From Burkholderiales bacterium (GTDB lineage: Bacteria; Pseudomonadota; Gammaproteobacteria; Burkholderiales; Burkholderiaceae_D): 8,026 nucleotides of DNA. The notes under the pieces were generated by a model. The model did not search any database, was not told the origin of the DNA, and saw only the letters and a list, made by a program, of their open reading frames with translations. Location: contig JAGWUK010000114.1 of the NCBI GenBank assembly GCA_028868455.1, positions 1-8,026 on the forward strand, written 5' to 3'. Every line of letters begins with the position of its first letter. Position 1 is the first letter of the stretch. Below, piece after piece: positions 1 through 6,839 of the stretch. A program made the translations under genes and the position numbers.

Positions 1-18
1 AATTATCGCTAATGCAAA

Positions 19-44
19 AAAAAGACACCCGCAGGTGTCTTTTT
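19..44 (-). terminator. Intrinsic terminator of ppiD
   Basis: An 11-bp perfect stem (19-29 with 34-44) closes a 4-nt loop. On the minus strand it is followed by a continuous U run, eight in all counting the stem's own. It lies 20 bp past the ppiD stop codon. The A/T-flanked stem is symmetrical, so it could also stop transcription entering from the left on the plus strand. Confidence 0.93.
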
Positions 45-64
45 AAACAAACCATCAATTTATT

Positions 65-1981
65 CTAATTTCCATTCACTGGCACAGCAATTGCCGACGG
101 GCTGATTGTCGCCTTAGCTTTTTTCTTTAACATTTCCACATACGACAGCGCTTCCTGTTCTGACATGAAATTTGCTATCTGCTGCGCTTCCGTTTTGCGC
201 CGCGCTGGATCTACTTTTCCTGCGGTGACTTTACCAATTCGATAAATTGCATATCCCGATTTATTGAGATTGACACCGACAAAAGCTGGCAACTTCTGGA
301 CATTTGCTTTCATGACCTCCAGGAATGCATTACCAGGAATTTCCTGATTTTTTATTCTCGAAACAATTTTTACATCACCAAATCCTGTGACCGAATCTGC
401 TTGCTGCAGCGACGCCAATTTTGCCTTACCTTCCTTCTCAGCCAATGATTCCGCCTCTGATTCAGTAACTTTCGCAACAATGGTCGCTTTCACCTCATCA
501 AACGGACGTTTAAACGCCGCCTTGTATTCAACGACATGACCAGCTATCAGGGTATTTGGCGCTACTTCAATCGCCTCGGTATTGTGCTTTTTCTTTAGCG
601 CCTCATCGGAAAAAATAGCTTTCAAAAATTTAGGGTTATTGGTCGCCGCAGTTGCCGCCAACGCTGCATTACCCAGACGTGTTAATCCATCAACCGTCTC
701 AATTTTCAGCTTAAGCTTGTCTGCAACAGGTTTTAAGCTATCCGCCTGCTCATAAACAGTGTTACTAAAAGTCTCTGCTGCTTCGGAATAGGCTTTACCC
801 GCTTTTTGCTTTTTAATTTCATCAATGATTTGTGATTTAACCTCATCCAAAGGTTTAATGGTCGCTGGTTTAATCCCAGTCAATTGAATGATATGAAATC
901 CGAAATCTGACTGCACGATATCGCTGATTTCATTCTCCTTCAATTTAAAAGCCATATCTTCAAACGGCTTTACCATTGTGCCCTTGCCAAAATAGCCGAG
1001 ATCACCACCTTGTGCGGCAGAGCCAGAATCTTGCGAGTTTTCTTTGGCCAGTTTTGCGAATGCGGAAGGATTCTTACGCAGCTCCGCCAACAGGGATTCA
1101 GCTTTTGCTTTTGCCTTCGCTTTTTCCGCGTCGCTTGCATTCTTGCTAGCATTTATCAAAATGTGGCTTGCTTTACGTTGCTCATCAGTTCCGTAAGACT
1201 TCTTATTTTGATCGTAAAAGGATTGGACTTCAGCATCAGAAACGGTAATCTGACCTGCCAGTGCCTCACTGTTCAACACCACATATTCGGCCTTAATTTG
1301 CTCAGGCACCTCAAATTGAGCGACATTTTTTTCGTAGTAGGCCTTGAGCATGTCATCCGTTACTTTGACTTGCGAAACATAGTCACTTGGCTTGAACTGC
1401 AACATCTGTACTTCGCGCTCCTGCTCATTAATCAAAGCAAGTCGCTCAATAACTGCTTTTGGAACAAACGCCGTATGCTGAACAGCACCAAGCAACTGCT
1501 GAAACGCCATATCTTCACGCAATCGCTGCTCATACATAGCTGGCGTCATTCCTTGCGAAGCCAACAAATTTTTATAGCGATCAAGATCAAAGCTACCATC
1601 AGGCTTCATCAGTTCTGGTGTCGACATAATATTTTTTTGCAAAGCACTATCCGTGACGACCAAATGGCGATTGGCAATTTCGGCAGCAATCGCTTTGCGA
1701 GCGACCAACTCATCAAGTATCTCTTGCCTCGCTTCTGCCGTATTCAACATTTTTGAATCGAACTGCGGGCCATACATTTGCCTGAGTCGCTCCAGCTGAT
1801 CGCGCATCGCCGCATCAAATTCTTGCTGGCTGATCGGGTGCCCTGCTACTGTTGCTACAGCGCTTTCTGATCCACGCGAACGTGTATAACTTTCAATTCC
1901 AAAAAACGCAAATGAAGGAAAAATGATCAGCAATAACAGAAATTGCATTAAACGCTGATGGGTACGAATATATTCAAACAT
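65..1981 (-). CDS. ppiD: PpiD-type periplasmic peptidyl-prolyl isomerase / chaperone (SurA_N-like and parvulin domains)
   Basis: Inner-membrane-anchored folding factor that helps newly exported and outer-membrane proteins fold near the Sec translocon (family knowledge). The 638-residue product is close to the 623 of E. coli PpiD. A short cytoplasmic N-terminus ([10 protein letters not shown]) is followed by one membrane helix at about residues 11-29, a SurA_N-like helical region at about 40-220, a parvulin domain at about 268-370, and a C-terminal helical part. The parvulin domain has both family histidines (in KASHILI and FGFHIIQL) and the [10 protein letters not shown] loop, which suggests an intact active site. 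The start chosen is ATG 1981; an in-frame TTG at 1987 would add two residues but fits homologues less well. Neither has a good Shine-Dalgarno. Only a weak -10-like TGTAAT (2012-2017) is visible between this gene and the tRNA terminator. Stop is TAG. Confidence 0.95.
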   Translation of the reverse strand: MFEYIRTHQRLMQFLLLLIIFPSFAFFGIESYTRSRGSESAVATVAGHPISQQEFDAAMRDQLERLRQMYGPQFDSKMLNTAEARQEILDELVARKAIAAEIANRHLVVTDSALQKNIMSTPELMKPDGSFDLDRYKNLLASQGMTPAMYEQRLREDMAFQQLLGAVQHTAFVPKAVIERLALINEQEREVQMLQFKPSDYVSQVKVTDDMLKAYYEKNVAQFEVPEQIKAEYVVLNSEALAGQITVSDAEVQSFYDQNKKSYGTDEQRKASHILINASKNASDAEKAKAKAKAESLLAELRKNPSAFAKLAKENSQDSGSAAQGGDLGYFGKGTMVKPFEDMAFKLKENEISDIVQSDFGFHIIQLTGIKPATIKPLDEVKSQIIDEIKKQKAGKAYSEAAETFSNTVYEQADSLKPVADKLKLKIETVDGLTRLGNAALAATAATNNPKFLKAIFSDEALKKKHNTEAIEVAPNTLIAGHVVEYKAAFKRPFDEVKATIVAKVTESEAESLAEKEGKAKLASLQQADSVTGFGDVKIVSRIKNQEIPGNAFLEVMKANVQKLPAFVGVNLNKSGYAIYRIGKVTAGKVDPARRKTEAQQIANFMSEQEALSYVEMLKKKAKATISPSAIAVPVNGN

Positions 1982-2033
1982 GCTCAACCAATCGTATGAC
2001 TAAGAATGACAATTACAATTTCACGAATACAAA

Positions 2034-2059
2034 AAAAGGCGAACTTTCGTTCGCCTTTT
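2034..2059 (-). terminator. Intrinsic terminator after the tRNA-Val/tRNA-Asp cluster
   Basis: An 11-bp perfect stem (2034-2044 with 2049-2059) is capped in the minus-strand RNA by a C(GAAA)G tetraloop, and the RNA ends in seven U. It starts 8 bp past the encoded CCA end of tRNA-Asp, so it should end the hupB-tRNA transcript. It would largely separate ppiD, whose start is about 50 bp further on. Confidence 0.93.
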
Positions 2060-2067
2060 CGATTTTT

Positions 2068-2144
2068 TGGCGGAGCGGACGGGGCTCGAACCCGCGACCC
2101 CCGGCGTGACAGGCCGGTATTCTAACCAACTGAACTACCACTCC
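2068..2144 (-). tRNA. tRNA-Asp (anticodon GTC)
   Basis: A 77-nt cloverleaf can be drawn by eye. The acceptor GGAGTGG pairs with CCGCTCC (one G-U), the discriminator is G, and CCA is encoded (2068-2070). The D arm is GTTC/GAAT. The anticodon stem CCGGC/GCCGG carries the loop CTGTCAC, with anticodon GTC at 2108-2110. The T arm GCGGG/CCCGT holds TTCGAGC. The sequence closely resembles E. coli tRNA-Asp. It lies 27 nt downstream of tRNA-Val and just before a strong terminator, so it is the last gene of that transcript. Confidence 0.98.
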
Positions 2145-2171
2145 TTTTTTACTGCATTATGTTTTGTTATC

Positions 2172-2247
2172 TGGTGGGCGCTGAGAGGCTCGAACTCCCG
2201 ACCTAAGCCTTGTAAGGGCTCCGCTCTACCAACTGAGCTAAGCGCCC
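2172..2247 (-). tRNA. tRNA-Val (anticodon TAC)
   Basis: A 76-nt cloverleaf: acceptor GGGCGCT/AGCGCCC, discriminator A, CCA encoded (2172-2174), D arm GCTC/GAGC. The anticodon stem GAGCC/GGCTT (one G-U) carries the loop CTTACAA, with anticodon TAC at 2212-2214. The T stem is GGGAG/CTCTC (one G-U) with TTCGAGC. It begins 51 nt after the hupB stop. The only -10-like string upstream (TATAAG, 2250-2255) is too close to the mature 5' end to serve it, so co-transcription from the hupB promoter and processing by RNase P is likely. Confidence 0.98.
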
Positions 2248-2266
2248 CACTTATATCTCAAAACAC

Positions 2267-2290
2267 CGTAGCGCTAGTCACCGCGCCACG
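2267..2290 (-). other. Hairpin between hupB and tRNA-Val (possible weak terminator or processing site)
   Basis: In the minus-strand RNA, CGUGGCGC pairs with GCGCUACG (8 bp with one G-U) across an 8-nt loop, followed by GGUGUUUUGAG. On the opposite strand the G-U becomes an A-C mismatch, so the structure belongs to hupB-sense RNA. The U run is short and delayed. Partial termination would lower tRNA output relative to hupB; alternatively the hairpin marks the 3' end of hupB mRNA after processing. Confidence 0.45.
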
Positions 2291-2298
2291 AAAGTCCA

Positions 2299-2571
2299 TT
2301 AGTTTACAGCATCTTTCAAAGCTTTGCCAGGTTTAAATTTAGGAACCTTGGCAGATTTGATTTTAATTGCTTCACCGGTACGTGGATTGCGGCCAGTTCT
2401 CGCGGCACGCTTGCCTACAGAAAACGTACCAAAACCCACCAAAGTCACTGTTCCATTTTTTTTCAAGGTCGTTTTTACCGCACCGATCACAGCATCCAGG
2501 GCGCGCGACGAAGCTGCTTTAGAAATGTCCGCTGTTTTCGCAATATGATCGATCAACTCAGTTTTATTCAC
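2299..2571 (-). CDS. hupB: DNA-binding protein HU, beta type
   Basis: Small histone-like protein that bends and compacts DNA as a dimer, with roles in nucleoid structure, replication and recombination (family knowledge). At 90 residues it has the exact family length. N-terminal helices ([20 protein letters not shown]) form the dimer body. The HU/IHF signature lies at about 46-66 ([10 protein letters not shown], then RTGRNPRTG), with the DNA-intercalating proline at Pro63. The basic arm runs to about residue 75 and a Lys-rich C-terminal helix ends the chain. The start is GTG (2569-2571), supported by GAGGGGG six bases upstream. It heads a transcript continuing into tRNA-Val and tRNA-Asp. IHF subunits share the fold, but the length and the arm sequence favour HU. 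Confidence 0.97.
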   Translation of the reverse strand: MNKTELIDHIAKTADISKAASSRALDAVIGAVKTTLKKNGTVTLVGFGTFSVGKRAARTGRNPRTGEAIKIKSAKVPKFKPGKALKDAVN

Positions 2572-2577
2572 TTATAG

Positions 2578-2584
2578 CCCCCTC
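2578..2584 (-). promoter_or_regulatory. Ribosome binding site of hupB
   Basis: GAGGGGG on the minus strand, six bases before GTG 2571. It decides the start, because no ATG fits the HU N-terminus. Confidence 0.8.
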
Positions 2585-2649
2585 ACAAAAATTTGAATTT
2601 CGCGACGATGTATTCGATTATTTTCTTGGTCGTGCATCTATCACGGCAA

Positions 2650-2662
2650 GCAGAAAATCTGC
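2650..2662 (-). promoter_or_regulatory. Small stem-loop at the expected 5' end of hupB mRNA
   Basis: GCAGA and TCTGC (2650-2654, 2658-2662) form a perfect 5-bp inverted repeat with a 3-nt loop. The start of transcription predicted from the promoter at 2670-2699 falls near 2663, so the RNA would begin with or just before this hairpin. It could stabilise the 5' end or, as DNA, be an operator half-site pair. The role is inferred. Confidence 0.35.
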
Positions 2663-2669
2663 ATCCGGT

Positions 2670-2699
2670 ATTAGAGCAAGCCGGAAAGCCTTGTGTCAA
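2670..2699 (-). promoter_or_regulatory. Sigma-70 promoter of hupB (and the tRNA genes)
   Basis: On the minus strand a perfect -35 TTGACA (2694-2699) is followed by an 18-bp spacer and -10 TCTAAT (2670-2675, five of six consensus bases). The expected transcript start near 2663 gives hupB a leader of about 90 nt. This is the strongest promoter visible in the window and suits an abundant protein plus two tRNAs. Confidence 0.85.
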
Positions 2700-2740
2700 G
2701 CGCTTTACGTGCTTTCCTTGCAAACTCGGTGCAATCTCAC

Positions 2741-2770
2741 TGCAATGGCGGCGTGTTTCAAAAGTATAAT
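2741..2770 (+). promoter_or_regulatory. Probable promoter of purT
   Basis: A perfect -10 TATAAT (2765-2770) lies 89 bp before the purT ATG. The best -35 at usable spacing is only TGCAAT (2741-2746, 18 bp), a poor match, and there is no extended -10 TG. A weak -35 may mean activator dependence. No repressor palindrome is evident around it. Apart from this, the hupB promoter and the hupB leader, the 287-bp hupB-purT region shows nothing else recognisable. Confidence 0.5.
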
Positions 2771-2858
2771 TTCATCCATGCCGCATTCAGAGCAAAACTG
2801 AAGCCGCCGTCTTTTTCCAACCAAACAAAGTTGCACCCCACTCTTTTGATATCACCCC

Positions 2859-4073
2859 ATGAATAATCATTATCAATTCGGAACGCCTTTAACTCATTCT
2901 GCATTTAAGGTCATGTTATTGGGCTCCGGGGAATTAGGGAAAGAGGTCATTATTTCCCTTCAACGCCTGGGCATCGAAGTGATTGCTGTCGATCGCTATG
3001 AAAATGCACCCGGTCATCAGGTAGCCCATCGTGCTTATGTCATCGACATGACGGACGGCAGCGCGCTGTCGGACTTGATTAAGAATGAAAAACCAGATCT
3101 GGTTGTGCCAGAAATCGAAGCAATTGCTACCGCCACCCTGATGGAATTGGAAAATGCCGGTGTCACCAAGGTCATCCCAACGGCCAGAGCTGCCTGGCTC
3201 ACCATGAATCGTGAAGGCATACGCCGACTCGCAGCAGAAACACTGGAACTGCCAACGTCGCCATATCGTTTTGCCGACAGCCTCATAGAATTGCAGCAAG
3301 CCTGCGCAGAAATCGGTTTTCCTTGCATCGTCAAACCAGTGATGTCTTCGTCAGGCAAAGGGCAATCCAGATTAGAAGGCCCTGCAGATGTAGAAGAAGC
3401 CTGGAATTATGCGGCAGCTGGTGGCCGCGTCAATTCAGGGCGCGTCATCGTCGAGAGCTTTATCGATTTTGATTACGAAATCACGCAATTAACTGTGCGG
3501 GCACGTAGCGCAAATGGTGAAGTCTCAACCCATTTTTGCGAACCGATAGGCCATGTGCAGGTAAAAGGCGATTATGTCGAATCCTGGCAACCGCAGCCTA
3601 TGCACCCTGTGGCACTTCAACGTGCGCGCGACATTTCACAAAAAATTACAAGCAATCTCGGTGGCTTAGGACTGTTCGGCGTTGAACTTTTTGTAAAGGG
3701 CGACATGGTATGGTTCTCTGAGGTCAGTCCACGCCCGCATGACACAGGTATGGTCACCATGGCGAGCCAGACGCAAAGCGAGTTTGAAATACACGCCAAA
3801 GCCATTCTTGGCTTACCGGTCGATACAACACTCAAAACAGCAGCAGCTTCGGCCGTTATTTACGGTCAACTGGACGCCCGGGCCATTGCCTTCGAAGGCG
3901 TAGCTGAAGCCTTGCAAATTCCCGGCACAGATATACGCCTGTTTGGCAAACCGGAATCGTTTGAGCGTCGTCGCATGGGTGTGGCACTTGCCACTGCCGC
4001 CGATGTCGATACAGCGCGTCAGCATGCCAAAGCGGCTGCGGCAAAAATCAAGCCTGTGAATGGACTGCGTTAA
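2859..4073 (+). CDS. purT: Formate-dependent phosphoribosylglycinamide formyltransferase (GAR transformylase 2)
   Basis: Cytoplasmic enzyme that makes formyl-GAR from GAR, formate and ATP in purine synthesis, avoiding the formyl-tetrahydrofolate needed by PurN (family knowledge). At 404 residues it is slightly longer than E. coli PurT (392). [10 protein letters not shown] at 21-30 and VPEIEAIAT at 83-91 are the GAR/metal-binding N-terminal motifs. [12 protein letters not shown] is at 116-127. The ATP-grasp loop SSSGKGQS is at 163-170. Metal ligands Glu276 (FGVELF) and Glu288 ([12 protein letters not shown]) are present, and LFGKPE at 361-366 is in the C-terminal domain. ATG 2859 gives the usual short lead-in to [13 protein letters not shown], but no Shine-Dalgarno precedes it. 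It is divergent from hupB and seems to be a single gene. Confidence 0.97.
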   Translation: MNNHYQFGTPLTHSAFKVMLLGSGELGKEVIISLQRLGIEVIAVDRYENAPGHQVAHRAYVIDMTDGSALSDLIKNEKPDLVVPEIEAIATATLMELENAGVTKVIPTARAAWLTMNREGIRRLAAETLELPTSPYRFADSLIELQQACAEIGFPCIVKPVMSSSGKGQSRLEGPADVEEAWNYAAAGGRVNSGRVIVESFIDFDYEITQLTVRARSANGEVSTHFCEPIGHVQVKGDYVESWQPQPMHPVALQRARDISQKITSNLGGLGLFGVELFVKGDMVWFSEVSPRPHDTGMVTMASQTQSEFEIHAKAILGLPVDTTLKTAAASAVIYGQLDARAIAFEGVAEALQIPGTDIRLFGKPESFERRRMGVALATAADVDTARQHAKAAAAKIKPVNGLR

Positions 4074-4090
4074 ATCACTCGCAGTTTTTT
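4064..4090 (+). terminator. Possible intrinsic terminator of purT, overlapping its stop codon
   Basis: ACTGCG (4064-4069) pairs with CGCAGT (4080-4085) across a 10-nt loop that includes the TAA stop, followed at once by a T run (4085-4090). A 6-bp stem with a wide loop is weak, but the T run has the correct position. Translating ribosomes would compete with folding. Confidence 0.5.
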
Positions 4091-4143
4091 CGGGCTGAAA
4101 CATATGCGGGTATAGTTAAGAATTGTCTTTCCCTTTTCCATTA

Positions 4144-4169
4144 AGATTGCTGCACCACTTCAGCAATCT
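4144..4169 (+). promoter_or_regulatory. 9-bp inverted repeat upstream of nadB (possible operator or leader hairpin)
   Basis: AGATTGCTG (4144-4152) and CAGCAATCT (4161-4169) are perfectly complementary across 8 nt. No T run follows, so this is not an intrinsic terminator. It lies 66 bp before the nadB ATG. The nadB promoter is not clear: TATAGT (4111-4116) is a possible -10 without a good -35, and TTGTCT (4123-4128) a possible -35 without a good -10. If the former is used, the repeat is in the leader RNA; if the latter, it overlaps the core promoter. A looser pair, AAGCTG/CAGCTT (4174-4179, 4208-4213), follows. Confidence 0.45.
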
Positions 4170-4235
4170 CTGCAAGCTGCGACAACGCAACAGGTACGGC
4201 AACACGACAGCTTACAGCTCAGTAAATTCAAAAAA

Positions 4236-5849
4236 ATGATGAAATTTGACGTAGCAATTGTAGGTAGCGGACTGGCAGGCCTGTCAGTCGCACTGCATCT
4301 TGCAAAAACACGTAAGGTCGCTATTATTTCCAAACGTGAATTATTGGACGGTGCCAGCAATTGGGCGCAGGGCGGCATTGCTGCAGTTCTGGATTCCAAC
4401 GACAGTCACGACCAGCATATTTCCGACACATTGATCGCCGGTGGCGGATTGTGCGATGAAGGCGCTACGCGCTACATCGTCGAACATGGTCGTGAAGCCA
4501 TCGACTGGCTGATTGAACAAGGCGTGCCTTTTACACGCGACAGCGAGGCCGAACTGGGCTTTCATCTGACGCGGGAAGGAGGACACAGTCAAAGGCGCAT
4601 CATTCATGCTGCCGATGCCACGGGCAATGCCGTTCAGGTTACGCTGGAGCAAAAGGTGCGCGCGCATCCGAATATCAGCCTGTTCGAGCATCACTATGCG
4701 ATTGACGTGATTACTTCAGCTAAATTGGGCGATGATTCACCGACACCGCGTTGCCTCGGCCTGTACGTGCAAGACGTCAAGACTGGGCAGGTATTAACAT
4801 TCTCCGCACAACAAACCGTCATGGCAACTGGCGGAGCCGGCAAAGTGTATCTGTACACGACCAATCCGGATACGGCAACGGGCGATGGCATTGCGATGGC
4901 CTGGCGAGCCGGCTGCCGGATCGGCAATATGGAATTTATACAATTTCATCCAACCTGCCTGTATCACCCATTCGCCAAATCCTTCCTGATCACGGAAGCA
5001 GTACGGGGCGAAGGCGGCATCCTGAAATTGCCTTCAGAAGCAGGCGCAGCAAGCGGCAGCCGCTTCATGCCTGCTCATGACGAGCGGGCCGAACTGGCAC
5101 CGCGTGATGTCGTGGCAAGAGCGATCGACTTTGAAATGAAAAAACGCGGCCTGGACTATGTTGAACTGGACATCAGCCATCAGCCACCGGAATTCCTGAA
5201 AGAACATTTCCCAACCATTTATGCGCGCTGCCTGGAGCTTGGCATCGACATCACCAAAGAACCGATTCCGGTTGTTCCAGCCGTGCATTTCACATGCGGC
5301 GGCATAGTCACTGACACCTGCGGCAGAACCGATTTGCCGGGTCTGTATGCTGTTGGCGAAACCGCTTATACCGGATTGCATGGCGCCAACCGACTTGCCA
5401 GCAACTCACTGCTGGAATGCCTGGTGATCGGCAAGGCTGCTGCCACACATATTGAACAGCAAGCGCCTGTTGCCATTGAAAAGCTACCGGAATGGGACGA
5501 AAGCCGGGTTTCTGATGCAGACGAGGAAGTCGTCATTGCCCACAACTGGGACGAATTACGCCGCTTTATGTGGAACTATGTCGGCATCGTCCGTACCACC
5601 AAACGTCTGGAGCGCGCGAAGCACCGGATCCGTTTATTGAAAGAAGAAATCGACGAGTATTATGCTAATTTCCGCATTTCCAATCATTTGCTGGAATTGC
5701 GCAATCTGGTCGAGGTAGCGTCTCTGATCGTCAACAGTGCCTTATCCCGACGCGAAAGCCGTGGTCTGCACTTCAGTCGCGATTATCCCGATACACTGCC
5801 AAAAGCCTTACCTACCGTATTGACACCTAAACGCAAACGCTCGTCCTGA
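4236..5849 (+). CDS. nadB: L-aspartate oxidase
   Basis: FAD enzyme that oxidises L-aspartate to iminoaspartate, which NadA (not in this window) condenses with dihydroxyacetone phosphate to quinolinate for NAD synthesis (pathway knowledge). At 537 residues it nearly matches E. coli NadB (540). The Rossmann FAD motif GSGLAG is at 10-15. [10 protein letters not shown] at 41-50 contacts FAD. The substrate-loop motif TREGGHS is at 112-118. FHPT has His238, and TEAVRGEGG is at 253-261. APRD has Arg290, and HFTCGG has His351. [10 protein letters not shown] has Arg386 and Ser391. The C-terminal helical domain has RRESRGLHF at 505-513. These separate NadB from succinate dehydrogenase flavoproteins. 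The start ATG 4236 is followed at once by ATG 4239; neither has a visible Shine-Dalgarno. It appears monocistronic, separated from purT by 162 bp. Confidence 0.97.
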   Translation: MMKFDVAIVGSGLAGLSVALHLAKTRKVAIISKRELLDGASNWAQGGIAAVLDSNDSHDQHISDTLIAGGGLCDEGATRYIVEHGREAIDWLIEQGVPFTRDSEAELGFHLTREGGHSQRRIIHAADATGNAVQVTLEQKVRAHPNISLFEHHYAIDVITSAKLGDDSPTPRCLGLYVQDVKTGQVLTFSAQQTVMATGGAGKVYLYTTNPDTATGDGIAMAWRAGCRIGNMEFIQFHPTCLYHPFAKSFLITEAVRGEGGILKLPSEAGAASGSRFMPAHDERAELAPRDVVARAIDFEMKKRGLDYVELDISHQPPEFLKEHFPTIYARCLELGIDITKEPIPVVPAVHFTCGGIVTDTCGRTDLPGLYAVGETAYTGLHGANRLASNSLLECLVIGKAAATHIEQQAPVAIEKLPEWDESRVSDADEEVVIAHNWDELRRFMWNYVGIVRTTKRLERAKHRIRLLKEEIDEYYANFRISNHLLELRNLVEVASLIVNSALSRRESRGLHFSRDYPDTLPKALPTVLTPKRKRSS

Positions 5850-5866
5850 GCTTCATTGTTTTGCAT

Positions 5867-5903
5867 CAATCAGGCTTGCCGGTCAATCTGGCGAGCCTGA
5901 TTG
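5867..5903. repeat. Long stem-loop between convergent nadB and the response regulator gene
   Basis: A 14-bp stem (5867-5880 with 5890-5903, one T-G pairing) has a 9-nt loop. It begins 17 bp past the nadB stop and ends 30 bp before the end of the regulator gene. No T run follows on either strand, so it is not a canonical intrinsic terminator. It may protect mRNA 3' ends from exonucleases or help end both convergent transcripts. Confidence 0.65.
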
Positions 5904-5933
5904 CCGCCGCAAAGCGAATTACCGTCAGCAATC

Positions 5934-6770
5934 TCACATTTGCTGGAATAAATGCGTATGGTTGCGACTGACTTCCAGCTTATGGGGATGCCCTTTCAGC
6001 GCCAGCAATTGACGTCCGCGAAAATCGCGCGTGATTTCTGAAATCGCCGATGCACGCACCAACGTCGAACGATGTATGCGCCAGAATTCGTTCGGGTCCA
6101 ATTCGTCTTCGAGCTCTTTTAGCGATTTACGAATCAGGAATTCCGCCTGTTCGGTTTGTACCAGCGTATATTTTTCGTCGGACTTGAAAAACAGGATTTC
6201 CTTGGTGCTGATCATGCGCAGTGCATTGCCAACACTCGCCTGTATCCAGCGCAGGTATTCGCGTGACTGAGCTTGTTGCTGCATTAATTGGCGCAACAAT
6301 TGTTCGACATCGCCGGTGGTCGGCGCCTTGGCAGCAATCGAAGCCGATGGCACGGAAGGCAAAGCATGTGCAGACGCGACCTGGCGCTTTTCTTCGATGC
6401 GCTGCTTCAAACGTGCGCAGGTTTGCTGCAAACGCTCCGGTTCAACCGGCTTTAATAAGTAATCCAATGCGCCGCGTTCAAACGCCTCGATAGCGTATTC
6501 ATTGTAGGCAGTGACAAAGACCAGTTGCGATATTTGCGCAAGCTGTCCGGCAGCTTCGATACCGTTTTTTCCAGGCATACGGATATCCAAAAAAACGATA
6601 TCCGGACGTAACTGCTCAGCCTGCTCGATCGCCACAATGCCATTTGCGGCTTCGCAAATAATCTGCAACTCCGGCCAGACCTGCGTAAGACGCAGACGCA
6701 AATGATCGCGCATCGGCGCTTCATCATCCACCAGTATGGCAGTCACGACTTGTTTGTTTTCCGATTTCAT
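5934..6770 (-). CDS. LytTR-family response regulator (receiver domain + LytTR DNA-binding domain)
   Basis: Cytoplasmic transcription factor expected to be phosphorylated by the adjacent kinase and to bind DNA through a LytTR domain, as in AlgR and LytR. The 278 residues include a receiver at about 10-121: acidic pair Asp15/Asp16, phosphoacceptor Asp62 (FLDIRMPGKNG), Thr87 (FVTAYNEYA) and Lys107 (YLLKPV). A 50-residue Ala/Gln-rich linker (about 122-171) follows, then a LytTR domain at about 172-278 with EILFFKSDEKYT and FWRIHRSTLV. All receiver residues needed for phosphorylation are present. ATG 6770 is the only possible start, because a TAG lies three codons upstream in frame. GGAG precedes it at unusually short spacing. 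It is the last gene of a three-gene operon, 69 bp after the kinase. The target genes cannot be told from the sequence; AlgR- or BtsR-type roles are possible. Confidence 0.95.
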   Translation of the reverse strand: MKSENKQVVTAILVDDEAPMRDHLRLRLTQVWPELQIICEAANGIVAIEQAEQLRPDIVFLDIRMPGKNGIEAAGQLAQISQLVFVTAYNEYAIEAFERGALDYLLKPVEPERLQQTCARLKQRIEEKRQVASAHALPSVPSASIAAKAPTTGDVEQLLRQLMQQQAQSREYLRWIQASVGNALRMISTKEILFFKSDEKYTLVQTEQAEFLIRKSLKELEDELDPNEFWRIHRSTLVRASAISEITRDFRGRQLLALKGHPHKLEVSRNHTHLFQQM

Positions 6771-6806
6771 ATCTCCGCTCTACTTATTCATACACTTTTC
6801 GTCAAT

Positions 6807-6832
6807 CTGTCATTCCTGCATGCAGACGACAG
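6807..6832 (-). other. Imperfect inverted repeat in the kinase-regulator gap
   Basis: CTGTC (6807-6811) and GACAG (6828-6832) flank the 10-bp palindrome CTGCATGCAG (6816-6825). It occupies much of the 69-bp space between the two genes and begins just after the kinase stop on the minus strand. It could be an mRNA hairpin or a protein site. There is no T run and the folded stem would be short, so the call is tentative. Confidence 0.3.
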
Positions 6833-6839
6833 TTCAGGA

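Noticed and set aside
1010..1756. Long plus-strand frame of 248 codons inside ppiD
   Set aside because: Antisense to a clear PpiD coding sequence. The Cys/Phe/Leu-rich product has no domain, and it is explained by the codon bias of the real gene.
2068..2247. tRNA genes as possible integration sites of a mobile element
   Set aside because: Both tRNAs are intact, no duplicated 3' tRNA fragment is seen in the window, and there is no integrase nearby.
2067..2336. Plus-strand frame of 89 codons containing RGSNSRPKPCKGSALPTE and AERTGLEPATPG
   Set aside because: It is the antisense translation of the two tRNA genes, a well-known false protein in databases. Both cloverleafs fold perfectly on the minus strand.
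2747..2808. GGCGGC (2747-2752) and GCCGCC (2803-2808) as a leader hairpin for purT
   Set aside because: The first arm lies upstream of the -10 box, so both arms would not be in the same purT transcript. The spacing is too wide for a clear operator.
2934..3358. Minus-strand frames within purT
   Set aside because: PurT motifs are continuous on the plus strand, and the opposite frames show no recognisable protein.
4161..5936. Ten-base word CAGCAATCTC found both before nadB (4161) and near 5927
   Set aside because: Too short to be meaningful, and the second copy lacks the inverted partner.
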